A stretch of 64,000 nt of DNA from Rhodamnia argentea. Its lineage: Eukaryota > Streptophyta > Magnoliopsida > Myrtales > Myrtaceae. Location of the stretch: NCBI RefSeq assembly GCF_020921035.1, contig NC_063153.1, positions 9,114,001-9,178,000 on the forward strand. The letters are read 5' to 3'. Shown here piece after piece: positions 35,460-47,697 of the stretch. A program made the translations under genes and the position numbers. The notes beneath the pieces were generated by a model. It was not told where the DNA came from. It did no database searches and saw only the letters and a program-made list of their open reading frames with translations. The stretch's first letter is position 1, and each line of letters opens with the position of its first letter.

Positions 35460-37615
35460 ATGGGTACCCTCCTCCTCCTCCTCCTCCTCCCTCCTCCGTC
35501 TATCTGCATGCACTTTCCATTAGGAGTTATTGCACGGTCTCCGTCTGAGTTTGTTCACGTTCATGAGCTCTCGATATTGTCTAGGTTCAGTGCTTTTCGG
35601 AGCTTCGTTCTGCTAGGTTTATCGGTCTTCGCTCTCTCCATCTGTTTCGTTTGGGGGCGGAAATTCTTTGCTGGTAGACGTGCATTTAGGTTTTGGTTGG
35701 TGATAGCCTTGTTAGCATTTTCGGGTTTGGGCTTGGAGTTGATTCGGACAACATATAGAGAAGTTTGTGCTTGCGTTTCTTGCTTGTTCATTGTTTTTGC
35801 GTTTGTCTATGTTCTCTCCCACTGGAGGACTTTGTATGTGAAGATGAAAAGTTTCGACAAATCTATCGGGGATGCTTGAGATCCGCCTTTTCTTTCGTTG
35901 TTAACGTTATCAGTAAAGTCAAACAGGCATAGCTCTTTCTCTCTCTTGCGTCCCCTCTCTGAGATAACATGATATCTGTGGCGTGATTTTATGTGTAGCG
36001 CTTCATTGTCAATTGTTCGGGGTTGTTCTACTATAGTTTGTGCGTTTTTTAGGGGCTTACCAGTACGTGTCGGAGCTATGGAGGAAGAAGCCGTCCGATG
36101 TGATGAGCTTCTTGCAGAGGGTTAGGTGTTGGGACTACCGTCGACACCCTTCTATCGTGCGGGTCACCCACCCTGCACGCCCTGATAAGGCCCGCCGATT
36201 GGGTTACAAGGCCAAGCAGGTAAAATACAGTTCTCCAATGGTCTACACGAGTTGCTTATTGACCTCTGAAAGGATAATTTGTTGATTTCAGTGTTTTATG
36301 TCCTTTCATTGTCACTGAGATGGTAGCTAAATTAAATGGTTGCCTTGCGATAATTCCTGAGACCTAGAAAACCTAGCCCTTCGAGGTTGTTTTTTTGTAC
36401 GATTTTCGAAGTCGATATTTGATGTCTCGTTCGTCCTTGGTTTGAAGCGTGCATACGAATCAAAACCTTTTGTTATCCTCTGACATTGACTGACTGGGGA
36501 CGTGCATTAGCTAGTTAAGCAGCGTCAGGACATTTGTACTTCCTCCTCCAGGAGGATGTTTACATACTATGATTAGATGCTTCCTGAGACCCGCTATATA
36601 AAAGCAAGTCAGATCACCTGACCGAGTAGGTTCTTTTTTTTTGGTCTCGATCGATACATTAGAAGTTTCAAAACTTTTCTGTTCCTGGAGGTATTGTCTG
36701 ACTGAGTAGGTTCTCTTAGTTCGAACTTTCTTTTGTCTCGATCTATGCATTATAAGTTGCACAACGTAGGTTCCTGAGGAATACCTCCCTTTATTTGGAT
36801 ATGCAGTTTCTTATATGGCTTGGGTTCTCTGATGCCTTATCCTGATTGACTACATCGGTCAATCGCCTCATGTCTCGTCTGATTATTTATGCTGAAGATT
36901 TGCCATTTCTTTTGGGTTGGGTCATTATGTGGTGCAGCATATTGGCGTTTCGATTTTATGATTGTTTAGATGGAGGTTTTTGACATTGTGCAATATTTTC
37001 TTTTGTTGGGCAACTCTCCGGAATCTGACTAATTTAAGTGATTGCAGGGTTACGTGGTTTATCGTGTCCGTGTAAGGCGTGGTGGTCGCAAGAGACCTGT
37101 TCCCAAGGGTGTAGTGTATGGCAAGCCCACGAATCAGGGTGTTACTCAACTGAAGTTCCAGAGAAGCAAGAGGTCTGTTGCAGAGGAACGTGCCGGCAGA
37201 AAGCTGGGAGGCCTTAGGGTTCTGAACTCCTACTGGCTCAATGAGGTTTGTATATTCTCTTATGTGTACTCTTTTGATTTCTTTATGGATTTTGTTGAGC
37301 TGTTCTTTCTTTCATGAGCTCGGCGGGTTGCTCGCTTTTGATATTTTCAAATATGTATTTTCGTCGCAGGATTCTACCTACAAATATTTTGAGGTAATTC
37401 TGGTTGATGCCGCCCACCAGACCATCCGAAAGGACCCGAGAATCAATTGGCTCTGCAACCCTGTGCACAAACACAGGGAGCTTCGTGGCCTTACCTCTGC
37501 TGGAAAGAAGAACAGAGGCCTCCGTGGAAAGGGCCACACGCACCACAAGGCCCGCCCTTCACGCAGGGCAACTTGGAAGAGAAACAACATCCTGTCTCTG
37601 CGCCGATGCCGTTGA
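35460..37615 (+). CDS. RPL15: 60S ribosomal protein L15 (eL15), four exons
   Basis: eL15 is an rRNA-binding protein of the large cytosolic ribosomal subunit. Coding exons are 35460-35463, 36053-36219, 37048-37245 and 37370-37615. Together they make 205 codons, 204 residues plus stop, exactly the usual length. The first exon holds only ATGG; its donor GTACCC is followed by a long first intron with acceptor TTTTTTAG. Conserved stretches include [72 protein letters not shown] and [14 protein letters not shown]. All splice sites are GT-AG and no frame is broken. Small differences from the common plant protein (for example a C-terminal RRCR) suggest a divergent paralogue. A (CTC)n run lies in the start of intron 1. 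Confidence 0.95.
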
Positions 37616-39051
37616 TCTGGCCTCATTGCTTGTCAGAGTATTTTTGTTCCTGGTTATTTGTTGCAGTACCTTTGTTTCCTGGATATTTATCAGGGGCGTA
37701 TCATTCGTCGGAGGGAAGTGTCAAATTTTGGAGATCGAACTGTTTAAGAGCATGTTCTATTTGATAAAATACTTCTATGGCCTGTTTATGCTGTGTTGCT
37801 TCTTGCTTTTCCGATCGTGATTCCTTTTTTTTGCAATAGAAACGCCTTGCATGTTTGAAGGTCTGTATTGCCAAACCGTCCTCCTAGGGTTGCAGTTTAG
37901 GAGCAAGCTTGTCGTTTCCTCTTTCTTCTCAACACAACAGAAAAAACTGTGCGTCAACTGGAAAAATTGGTATTCCTCCCTGCGTTTTCCTTCCTCAATT
38001 CAATGCCGCCGTAATTTCCCACTCGATTTCTTTGCTGAACCTAATGATGATGGTCGAGTTCAGTAATTTCCTCATATCTGCTTGGTTCATCTACATTCGT
38101 TTCATCACGCATTATATTAGACCTCATCTTATAGATATGGGATTCGAGAATTGCATTCGTTTAATTATTCATGCCTATTCCGATGGCCTTAAGTATTTTG
38201 GTAGAAGCTGATTTCGAATTTTTGATGCTTGAAAGTGCGCCACTTCTATGATCCATACTCTTTTGTGTGGCTGAGATGCAATAAAATCAGAGCAGCAAAA
38301 GCAAAAGACCAGAAAATTTCATGAAAATCATGATGCCATGAAAGAAACACAAAATCTAATCCTTGAATCAAGTCGATGAAAATTGAATCGTAAAGAAAAG
38401 CAGTTGTTAAGGAGCATCACCACTTGCTCAACCATGAAACTACAACGGTTTCATTTGTCCAAATTTTTGGAAGTGAGCCAGTGATCCTACCAGTAGTAAA
38501 ATTTAAGTTCAAACGGGAAAAAAAGGCAGCCATTGTACACCATCCTTCTACCAGTTAACTCTGAACCCCATCTCTCCCTCTAGCGCTTGCACGAATGTGT
38601 TTGTCCACTTTCTCTCTCATTTCTTTCTTGGATAACTAAGACAACTGCTTGCTCCAACTATCTCTCTGACCACACCTTGCAACGCAATTTGAATGAACAT
38701 GATCACGGCCCTTCTACAGTTTAGTGTCGGAAAACACAGGTTAGCTCTCCCGCAACAATAAGTTCCTCGATGTGATGGTAGTTTCCTCAATTTGGGCTAT
38801 TTACTTTTGTTATTGAGTCAGTACTCTTCCAAGATTAATAGCCATGGGACCACAGAAAAACCAAGAATCCCATATGTTCAAATCTAATTCACAAAAGTCC
38901 TTCTATTATTACTCCACACAGTACAATTTGAGTGCCCAATCAGTCTGATCAGTCCTCGCATTGATGATTGACTGAGAAATTTCTTAAAGCCCCAAAAACA
39001 ATACCCAGAGAGCAAAACAGAGAGAGACGAAGAAAAGGGTAGGAATAGTAC
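37616..39051. other. RPL15 3' flank and intergenic DNA
   Basis: The first 200 bases are probably the RPL15 3' untranslated region (T-rich). No further exon of the Gfo/Idh/MocA relic and no other conserved frame is seen here. Confidence 0.5.
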
Positions 39052-39276
39052 CTTCAATGGCCAACCAAAATAAGCAGAGAGATCGAGAGCGAGCTGCTGG
39101 GAAGGGACATGAGGGTCGGCTATGGCAACAACTTGGACGCCAAAGGGTTGAAGATGGTGCAGGTTCATCAGATGCTCTCTGCCCATCATCCCCACTCCGA
39201 TGTTTCCATACTTCACTGTCTTATCACCCTTCCATGGCACTTGGAGCTCAAGACAGTCTTTGAGCTTTTGAGTCAA
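39052..39276 (-). pseudogene. Single exon of a Gfo/Idh/MocA family oxidoreductase
   Basis: The minus strand reads KYGNIGVGMMGREHLMNLHH, then VVAIADPH and FGWPLK before a GT donor (39051-39050). This is the first part of the NAD(P)-binding Rossmann fold of the plant Gfo/Idh/MocA oxidoreductases (the glycine motif GxGxxG appears as GVGMMG). The following exons, which should contain the catalytic EKP motif, are not found in the next 1.4 kb. There is also no ATG in frame between an upstream TGA and the conserved region. It is a fragment left by truncation. Confidence 0.8.
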
Positions 39277-39930
39277 CTCACTCGCTCACCGTCCCACTTC
39301 CACTTTCTAAATGGTATCTGAATCGTCGTGATGGGAAAGAAAGTAGGGCAATAAACGTAAATTGCGGGCCCCACATTTGTCATTCAAAATGAGGGGAAAA
39401 TACTTGAGAAATTTCTAAATGGTATACACATACCAAGGTGTAGTACCACCATTTATTCTAAAATTTCAAAGTGATTTGAAGATGTGTTGTGCCATTTTTG
39501 GTATAATTTCTGCAAGACGTCATGCAAAAGGATAAAAACAAAAAATGGAAGCAATGCCCCTCGGATTAGTCGAGCTGACGAGTAGAAATTTCTTCTATCA
39601 TGTTAGATGAAAGGGATTAATTTTGAAACATATCTATTAAAATAGGAATTTAATCGAGTCTATTTTCACGATTCATATTCGGACTGCAAATGAATAAATT
39701 CATGATAGGAACATTCTTGACACTTGAAATTTAAGCTAAGAGTTGACTGCAAAAAACTGCTTTTCGTTTTACCGATCCATTTATAGAAATCAAGAATCTA
39801 CAAAATTTCGCAAAATAAAAACTCAATCTTTTTATCAAAGCTGCATGAAAGTTTCCATATTGCAATGGAAACAGATTGGCAATTTTCGTCCTCAAGCAGA
39901 TATTTCCTTCATCAGATTAGTATTTACGTG
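39277..39930. other. Intergenic, no gene recognised
   Basis: AT-rich sequence without a conserved frame. Confidence 0.45.
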
Positions 39931-40063
39931 AGACTTGAGCGATGCCCAGAAATGGGATCTTCAGCCACTCGTCATGTCTAACGCACCCCACCTAGAAGAA
40001 ACCACCTTTTCGCGGTGGCGGCTGGTGGTTGTCGCCGCCGGACATTGTGTAGAGGGAGAGAGA

Positions 40064-41280
40064 ATGGCGTTCACGAAGAAAGCGGCTCAAGTTCTGGGAA
40101 TAATTGCTAACAGGCCCTTCAAGTCCTCGAGATTCGCTGGGCAGTCCCCCGATTCGAGGTCTTTCACTTCTCTTGCCCACGGAGTCCACGTTTTCCATAG
40201 CCCCCGTAAGCTTCAAGTCAATCCTTCAATTTCTTCTTGCCCGCTTGCTCTTCTTAATCAACCTTCTTATCATTTTCGGTTTACGGAAAAATGCTCCCAC
40301 CTTTTTCTTCTTTTGTCTCTTGAGATTTTGATGTTGTTCGCGCATTGAAGCATTTTTAAGATTTGTCATGGACTCTTGATTGTTTGGTTTCTCCCCTCCA
40401 TGAAACTTTGTGGATTTCATTGTGATTAGTGATGGTTTTTGTGGTTGCTAAATTGGGTATTGAGTTAGGAGCGCGAAGCTTGATGGCTAATGCATGTAAC
40501 AGGATGAGGTTGGAATCGTGGCGAAGCTATCAGATTGCATCGCTTCCAGAGGCGGGAATATACTTGGGGCCGATGTTTTCGTGCCCGAAAATGTCTTTGT
40601 TGAGGGTGAAGAAGAAATCTGAGAAGCAGAATGTAACTTTATATGGCTGGACTTGCTTATGAAGGGCATTTTTTTTTTCTTAAACCCACGAGGTTGGCTG
40701 AGTGGTTAAGGAATAGACATGTGCCTGTGCATTAGATGCACAACACTAGTTTGATTGTGCACGGTGTCCAGTACAAGCAATTGCAAATTCGAACCTACCC
40801 ACCTGGGCTTTGGCCCATTTCTTACCTGCCAGAGCCAGTAACTGATGTTGTTAGAATATTTCATGGCATGAGGTTTTCTTACTGGAAATGAGAAATGTGA
40901 TTTGTTTTTCATCGATTTGGTCATCTTCATAGGCAATTAGCTCTGGCGTTAGCTTTGGCTGTCATATTGTGTTTAAGATCATTAACGATTTTCGTCTTAC
41001 CCCCTGATTTTATTTGTTTACTCACGTCAAGAAGACAATTTCTTCTGCACACTATGTCTAAAAGACTCAATCCGCTACTAGTCCAAAAAAATACTTCATC
41101 TAATGAATCTCGCTTTCTACTAACTTTTTGAACCTTTCTAAGTGTAAGCTGGTTTTAACATTTCCTCTCTCATTGCAGGTTGAGAGGGTATCTCACAGAG
41201 ATAACTTGCTTAGTTTTGTGCAGAAGTCAGAGAGCCTTGAGAAACAATGTCTTTCGAAGGCGATAAAATCATACTGCGAA
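40064..41280 (+). CDS. Possible multi-exon gene, unrecognised; mitochondrial-type N-terminus
   Basis: From ATG 40064 an open segment of 142 bases (MAFTKKAAQVLGIIANRPFK..., then SRSFTSLAHGV) ends at a good donor CCC/GTAAGC (40206). The N-terminus is rich in Arg, Lys, Ser and Ala without acidic residues at the start, and so looks like a mitochondrial presequence. A second open part at 40429-40662 contains SWRSYQIASLPEAGIYLGPM. A third lies at 41180-41280 between TTGCAG and GTGAGT and reads VERVSHRDNLLSFVQKSESL. The phases do not join exons 1 and 3 directly, so a middle exon is needed or the gene is decayed. I do not recognise the family. Confidence 0.4.
40686..40810 (+). repeat. tRNA-related sequence, possible SINE
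   Basis: TTGGCTGAGTGGTTAAGG (about 40692) is a good tRNA Leu/Ser-like A box. A B-box-like AATTCGAACCT lies about 90 bases downstream. The intervening sequence does not fold obviously into a tRNA, so this could be a tRNA-derived SINE in an intron of the unrecognised gene. No target duplication was identified. Confidence 0.4.
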
Positions 41281-41889
41281 CTGTGAGTATTACCTTACGA
41301 GAAGAATAAGACCGTTGTATTTTGACAAGGGGAGGTACGGTTCACGGAAACTGCAATTCCTGTGTACAACTACTCAATTGAGAATTCATTACGACAAACC
41401 TCTAATCTTGCGAAGAATTCTAGAGATATGTCCACATCTGTTGCTGTCACTAAACTTGCTTTGACTATCTAGTTTGATGAAAATTGAGTGAAGCTGATCT
41501 GTAAATTCATTGTTGCTATGAGACCCAAATGTAAAATCTGCTAATTCTAATCTTGAGACGTACTGTCATCAAGATTTCATTCTGTTGTCATAAGAGTGAT
41601 ATAAAAGCAAACGGCAATACCAAAGAGTGTTTATTAATACCATGCTCCTGAGAAATACCCAATTACAGTGCTCAAAGCTTGTGGGGACAGTTATCTTGCT
41701 TTTTCTGCATGTACGAGGACATTGGAAGAGGGGGAAAAGATGTGTACTGTCTAAATATAAACAGGCATCGGATTCAGACTTCTGATTCCATTGATGGAGT
41801 TTCTTCATGTCCTGTTACTGGAACAGACACCATCGAAAACTCATATGCTGATGCCGTACGTTTAGAAGCTCCGGAGAGCACTCAGTAGC
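41281..41889. other. No gene recognised
   Basis: No conserved frame. An open frame at 41679-41888 overlaps the antisense end of the VAN3-binding-like pseudogene and is probably chance. Confidence 0.4.
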
Positions 41890-43660
41890 TTCAACCCAGT
41901 TACCGTGATGAAGAAGGTTGTGAATCGCATCGACCCATCTCTGCTTATGGGCGTCATTCTTGCACTTGAACTCTAGAACGCGGTTCTGAGACTGAAGAAG
42001 ACTTCTTCGGGGTTGTCTCTTTCTTTCCTGTATGGCCAGGCGGAATTATCGTCGCAGAGTCCATAAACTATGCCTGGTAACGGTACAGAAATGTCAGAGA
42101 CCAAGTTGACGATAGCGGATATATGGCAAATGGAAGAATACTAGGAATTCTAAGGTACCAACATTTACTGTTCATCGAGAATGCTCCTCCAATGTGCTTG
42201 CTTTTTAACTTAAGAATGACTTGACAATGCGCATTGAGTTTCAGTGTCATTTCTTTCTTTCTTCTCGTAAGTTTCTTTGTCAAACTCCGCAGTAGAGAAA
42301 GCTATTCACCTGGGACTTTTTGTTAATGTATACAGACGAATGCTTCATTTGAAATAATCCTGAAAAGTTAAATGGCAGAGGAGTCCAAGCTCAAACTTAA
42401 TAACGGTAGTGGCTCATTGCACTAAAGATAGTCAACCCATTGACTTCATGCGGCGTTATAGAGAGAAGCTACTATCCTCCTCCAGATGATAATATTACCT
42501 TTTGTTGTGTGCTGCCAAAGTTCACCTCCGCAGGGAGTGCTGCTTTCTTCGATGTGGCTGTGAAGCGTCGTGATGGTACGCGTTTCTGCCATTCCCCTCT
42601 CATAGGGACCGATGGCTGCGTTCCTCTTCGCTTCATTTCTCCTCCTTACTTTCAGCGCTGCTTCTCCTCTCAAAGCTGAAGCATGGTAGAGCCAAATTCA
42701 ACTAAAGATCATCACTTTTGCGTACTGGTTTACCTGAACTTCAACGGTGCATAAAATCTGTTGATTGCAGCACCTGTAGCGGCAGCTGCCATGAGAGTCA
42801 CGAGATCTCCCGCACTATGTATGTCCACAGCTGATTGGACGACAGTTGCCGCTTGATCATGCTCCGCTCTGGCTAGTTCAGCAAGTTCGACGCAGTGTGA
42901 TGTTAGTAGTTCTGTGGTCGAGGCCAAAGCCACGCTCATCTTTGAATCCGAATTGGAGCTTTGCACTGCAGCCACAGCAGGCAAACTGGCAGCTAGCCCG
43001 GCAATAGAAACAGCCGAATGCACGTGCCCATTTTGCATGCGCACGCTCTATTTCTTCTCCATCTCGTTCCTATCGTGCTCCTTATGACCATGGTGGTGGT
43101 GGAGGTGGTGGTCGAACCATTTCCCAAGAGACCCCATCCTCCTAGCGTGAACTGAATTCATAACCTTCGCCGCCTGTACAGAATGCGAATCCGCAGGGTT
43201 GCTCGGTACAGTTCGTAAACCAACCAAGTTTCAAACCGAAGCCAAAGTAAACCATTCGAGCCACGGGAAATTACTGTTTGGACAACATAACTCGGACTTT
43301 TTCATGTGTAGAATTTATACATGCTTGACAGGTGACAATACAAGTGAGAGCTATCAGAGAGAATGGCTAGTGTGACTCACAAGGAGTTGAGCAGCAACAG
43401 GTGCCTGTGGCTGTGGACATGTACTGAGGTTCTTGTTATGTATCGTGGGAATGTCGTTCCTTATGTGAGCCAGAGCTTTTGAAACCTCCGATGGGGAAGG
43501 GCACCATGACCTCGATAAGAACTCCATTGGCTCCTTCGGCGTCTCTGGTTGAGGGACCGATGGCAGCGAAGACACTCCTTTGAGCTCCTCCCGCTCTTCC
43601 ACATTTTCCAGCTTGAGTGAAGTTGAACTTCCAACTGAAGTGACGCACCCCGTCCATAAC
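41890..43660 (-). pseudogene. VAN3-binding protein / FORKED-like gene relic (DUF828 and PH domain)
   Basis: Plant VAN3-binding/FORKED proteins act in vein patterning through vesicle traffic and auxin transport. The minus strand carries the family in order. The N-terminal PETPKEPMEFLSRSW motif with SEVSKAL lies at about 43570-43450, with donor CTT/GTGAGT at 43380. The DUF828 helix region (43190-42750) reads MQNGHVHSAVSIAGLAA and CVELAELARAEHD. The exon EAKRNAAIGPYERGM with STPCGGELWQHTTKG follows near 42680-42500. PH-domain pieces VILKLKSKHIGGAFS (near 42200), AWPYRKERDNPEEVFFSL and EFKCKNDAHKQRWVDAIHNLL (near 41980-41900) complete it. An in-frame TAG just before MQNGHV (about 43048), a stop after SLYNAA and a frameshift near 41970 make this a pseudogene. 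No convincing start codon was found. Confidence 0.8.
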
Positions 43661-45089
43661 GATCCCGAAAGTTATTTCTTTTTTATCGTCTTTCTTCTGA
43701 GAACCGTATAGCGTTGGCCAAGTGCAATTCAGACTACTTCAGCCACTCCTGCGGCATCAAACCCGGTAAAAAGCCCGCTGAGTTCCGCGCTCCATAAAAG
43801 GGGTAAACTTCAAGAAGAGAAACTTCTCATCAATCAGAGATTCGCTGAACACTCGCTGCAAAACTCCGAGATGCCGACCGGAACAAAATCGAAAGTAAAA
43901 GGCAAAGCAAAGGACCGAAATGACACCATAAGCTTCACATGCTTAGCGTTGAGCCTAACCCGATTGAGAGAAAAGGAGACTCCTTTCCACAAGAGACCAG
44001 AACACATGAAAATGGTCCTCACAGAAACATGAAGCCAAGCGGCTTCTCCGCAGCCAAGAAAAGTCTCAATCCCTTTATGAACATAGACAAACATGGCCTG
44101 AAACAGGGAACGGAAGGAACAGATGAGGACGAGGATCAACTCATTTTCTTGTGCTTTGAAATGTTCCCGCGCTGAGGCTGTATGAACCAGACAAAACCCA
44201 GTTCGCGGAACTCGATCAAAGTTCCGAATCAGGGAACATAAACAAAAGACATACCCAGGGTTGACGGAGGCTGTTTACATTTGATTAAGGGGAATAGCAT
44301 TGCGAGAAACAGACAACTCGGAGTGATAAGTTAAATTAAGGGCGGTTTGGACATGATACTTCGCGGGTAACGAGATCAATGGCTTTCTGTGGATTGAGTC
44401 TTAGTCCCAAAACAGTGCGTGCAATGCCGACCAAAAAGTCATTGTGCATGAACCTTACCCGGTGACCGGACTGCTGAGAGTTCTCTCTCTCACTCTCTTT
44501 TTTTTATGTGCTCTCGGTAGGGTTTAGGAGTGATCAGTTCCAGGATGGATGGTTTCTTTCCTTGAACCGAGAACTACCCGTTAGGGACCAGTTCCGCAAA
44601 ATGTGAATCGTGAAACATCCACTCTTTTCGTGAATCCACCCGAAAATCGAAACGCCCGTTCAGTCCTGTTCCTGGTTGGATTCCGGTGTCCTACCGAGCA
44701 CCAACATCAATTAAAAAAAAATATATAGCGGTTGAAGGAGGAAAAATTTCAATAATGCAAGCTAACAATGGGAACAATGATTTAGTACCATTGCCACATG
44801 AAAAAAATTACAATATGCAAGATAACAAGCATTGTGATATTTGCAAAAGTTATTTCAAAAGAATATATATTTTTATTATATAAAAGAATCAATCCGATTG
44901 GGCTGGTTGGAAGGTTCTCACTCGAAATCGAGAACCGAACCGGTACGCGACAGTTCTAGAAAATCGGAACCGGAATCTGGACCGTACCCACCGGTTACCA
45001 TCCAAAATCGGCCCGTTGGATGGATCGCGGTCCGGATTCATCCAAACTAGACCAAACCGGACCGTACCTAATCGGCTGATCTTCTGATG
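43661..45089. other. No gene recognised; accggtt-rich repeat-like DNA
   Basis: Open frames at 43834-44139 have no known domain. From about 44560 to 45075 the sequence repeats degenerate 'gaaccg', 'accggt' and 'gaatccg' words, as in nonautonomous plant repeats. No ends were defined. Confidence 0.4.
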
Positions 45090-45245
45090 TTTTGAGATGA
45101 TCTGTGGCATTGCGAGAGTCGCCCAAGAGGGCAGTAGGCCCTTGCTTGTGGCTTGGCGAGGGAAGTTGGCCCTTTTCGAGTGCCTCGGGGAAGACGGGGC
45201 AGCTTCGCCCTATCATCGCACCAACTGTGAATAAGGAGTACAATC
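45090..45245. repeat. GGCGAGG-type repeat, copy 1
   Basis: 'ggcattgcgagagtcgcc', 'gggcagcttcgccctatc' and 'cgcaccaac' recur in order at 45705-45835. Confidence 0.65.
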
Positions 45246-45704
45246 CAAGCAGACAAGAAGTGAACAGAAGCCAAGTCCCGAGCGCAATCTGCTGTTATAT
45301 GGATCAGCAACCATATCACTAACTTAAAAACGATAAGGAGGCTAAACCTGGTCACTGTGATAGAGCAAGACTTGTTCCTTCGCCTTTCGATCAATGTCGT
45401 GAAGCACATATCCCTCACTCCGGTACATAACCCCCTTCCTTCCCGCTTTTATATTTCTCATCATCCTCGTAAGGAGTTTCGGATTTTGGAACTTGCCGGT
45501 TCCGTTTTTCCCCCTTGAGCATGTCGAGTAGAGGGCCCTGGCTAATGATGCTCGAACCGTGTAAACATTTACGTAGGATTGATGAGATCAAATTCTCTTC
45601 TTTTTTCGAACCCTTTTAGGAGAATGCAGTACGTTTGCCTCTGGTTTGACGAGAGAGTAACAGATATCAAACTCTTGCATGTGGATTGTGCTCTCTGTAA
45701 TGTT

Positions 45705-45835
45705 CCTGAGACCAGGTGCGGCATTGCGAGGGTCGCCTGAGAGAGGGCAAGAGGCCGTCGCTTGCAGCTCGGTGACACTTGCTGGCCATTGTGAACAGGG
45801 CAGCCTCGCCTTGTCGTTGCACCAGCGTCGACCCG
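45705..45835. repeat. GGCGAGG-type repeat, copy 2
   Basis: 'ggcattgcgagggtcgcc', 'gggcagcctcgccttgtc' and 'gcaccagcg' match copy 1, in direct orientation about 610 bp apart. Confidence 0.65.
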
Positions 45836-47697
45836 ACATGCCGTTCAAGTTGGTCTAGTATTAGCTTGTAGCACATCCGTTGCTTTGACCTGATGTGTAC
45901 CTGCGCCCTTTAGTTGCGCAAAACTACTGACTATAATCTCTAAAATAGAAAATCAAGCAATGCGGCCATATGGACACAACTACATGGAAAACAAAGTAAC
46001 AATGCAGCAGGCACACCTAAATAAAGGGTATGGTCTTTCATGGTTTTGCTCACCAGATAACACACATAACAAACAACAGTCATGATGCAATTAAATAAAT
46101 GCAATGCATGTTATTCAATTTTTTATCAGGTACCTCATAAATCCAGTGAACGTCTCGGGCAACTCAAGTAATATTTTTTTCCAAAAACTCGTGAATTTGT
46201 ATGCAATGCAACACCGGCCCTTTTGCAGATAAACCCCATGCGAGTGTGCCGTCCTCAAGGATAGACTCACTCGTCATCTTACTTCAAAGGCATCTCAAGC
46301 TCATAAGGGCGGAGGCATCTCCAATCATCAAAAAGCATTAAAGGATATTTTCGGCTTCCATGGGGCATCGCCAGGTAAATCTCATGGTGGTATAACATCG
46401 GATAGACTCATAATGAGTGTTTAACTTGTTTCATCATGAAATGTCATGTCATGCATACACAATGCAATCTTACTGTCGTTGGCGTTCAAAAGTTTTATGA
46501 GATGAATGAATCATTTGTATCCATGATCATATTCTTTTAGAAATTCATCAATGCAGGAATCAAGCATATCAAATCAGAATTCAAGAATACGATCCAATTT
46601 TCAAACTATTGATGAATGATTCTAACGCCAATCCAAACGAACTATAAAAGTTAGAAATTCATTCCCTTATTAACGGAAACTCCAATATCCGAAGACAACG
46701 AACAGGCAACGAATGGTCGGCTAAGGGTGCGGTGGCCAAAAGCGAATGGCAGCCGTGGACAGCTCAAGGACAATCAGAAGCGGGGTGACGACGTTCTGAC
46801 GGTTTTTTCGACGAATGAACTGGCTGTCAGGTACTTATAGGGGAAGCGGTTGAAATACAATCACCTTAAAACAATGAGCTCATAGTAAAGTTAGTTTATG
46901 GCTAGTCAACAGCTTGCAATAGCGTCGGACCGTGACATCCGTCAAGCACGTGACACATATCACACACGTGTCGCTCGCGTTTGCCGTGTGGCAAACCGCC
47001 TTGCCACATGTTTGCACGTGGCTCCCCGGATGTCCACATGCGGCCATGTGTCCTAATTTTGTCCCCCTTTATCCCAATCTCGTACATATTTGATTCGATA
47101 TGATCTAAATCCAACGTATCCCGACCCTAAAAATAGTATCGGGTCATTAATAAACCCTCAAAAATATGCTGAGTTTGGATAAAAATTCCTTTATAGCTCA
47201 TCTAATATTTCGAATTCATTAGACACTAATTCACCCTAAGCAGGTGAGGGATTTCGGGTAATCACAAATAACTATGCGGATTGTTTAAGCACATAAAAAT
47301 AGTGTAAGGATCTTATTGTCTTCGCAAGATGCAAAAATAAAATCGTAAAAAATGGTCTATAAAGTTAGAAAAAAGAAATGACAAATCACCAATGTATAGA
47401 ATGATTTTCCATTTTTGTTGATCGTGATGGATCATCTACCCATCTTATTACTTATCACAAAGTCCAAAATGGTGTCGATTATGTGTGTTTGTTGTTTAGG
47501 GGTAGCGGTAGAAATAGAATCACTTCATTCTCTCTCCCTGGCATTTAATCTGAAGTGATCTCGGTAAACACACTTACGAAAAATTATTAACGAGAACAAG
47601 CCGAGGAGCAAGAAGCAAAACACAACGTCACGAGCACTAGGACAACCCAATTTACCGAAACTTAAAACACACCAAAGCACATGAGTTTCGGCCTCTC
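45836..47697. other. Intergenic, no gene recognised
   Basis: No conserved frame. The part at 46150-46830 has repeat-like character and a possible minus-strand TATA box (CTTATAGG near 46835), suggesting an LTR fragment, but no ends were identified. Confidence 0.4.

Noticed and set aside
40686..40810. Functional tRNA gene
   Set aside because: The A box is good, but the B box is degenerate and about 90 bases away and no cloverleaf is evident. A SINE-like relic is more likely.
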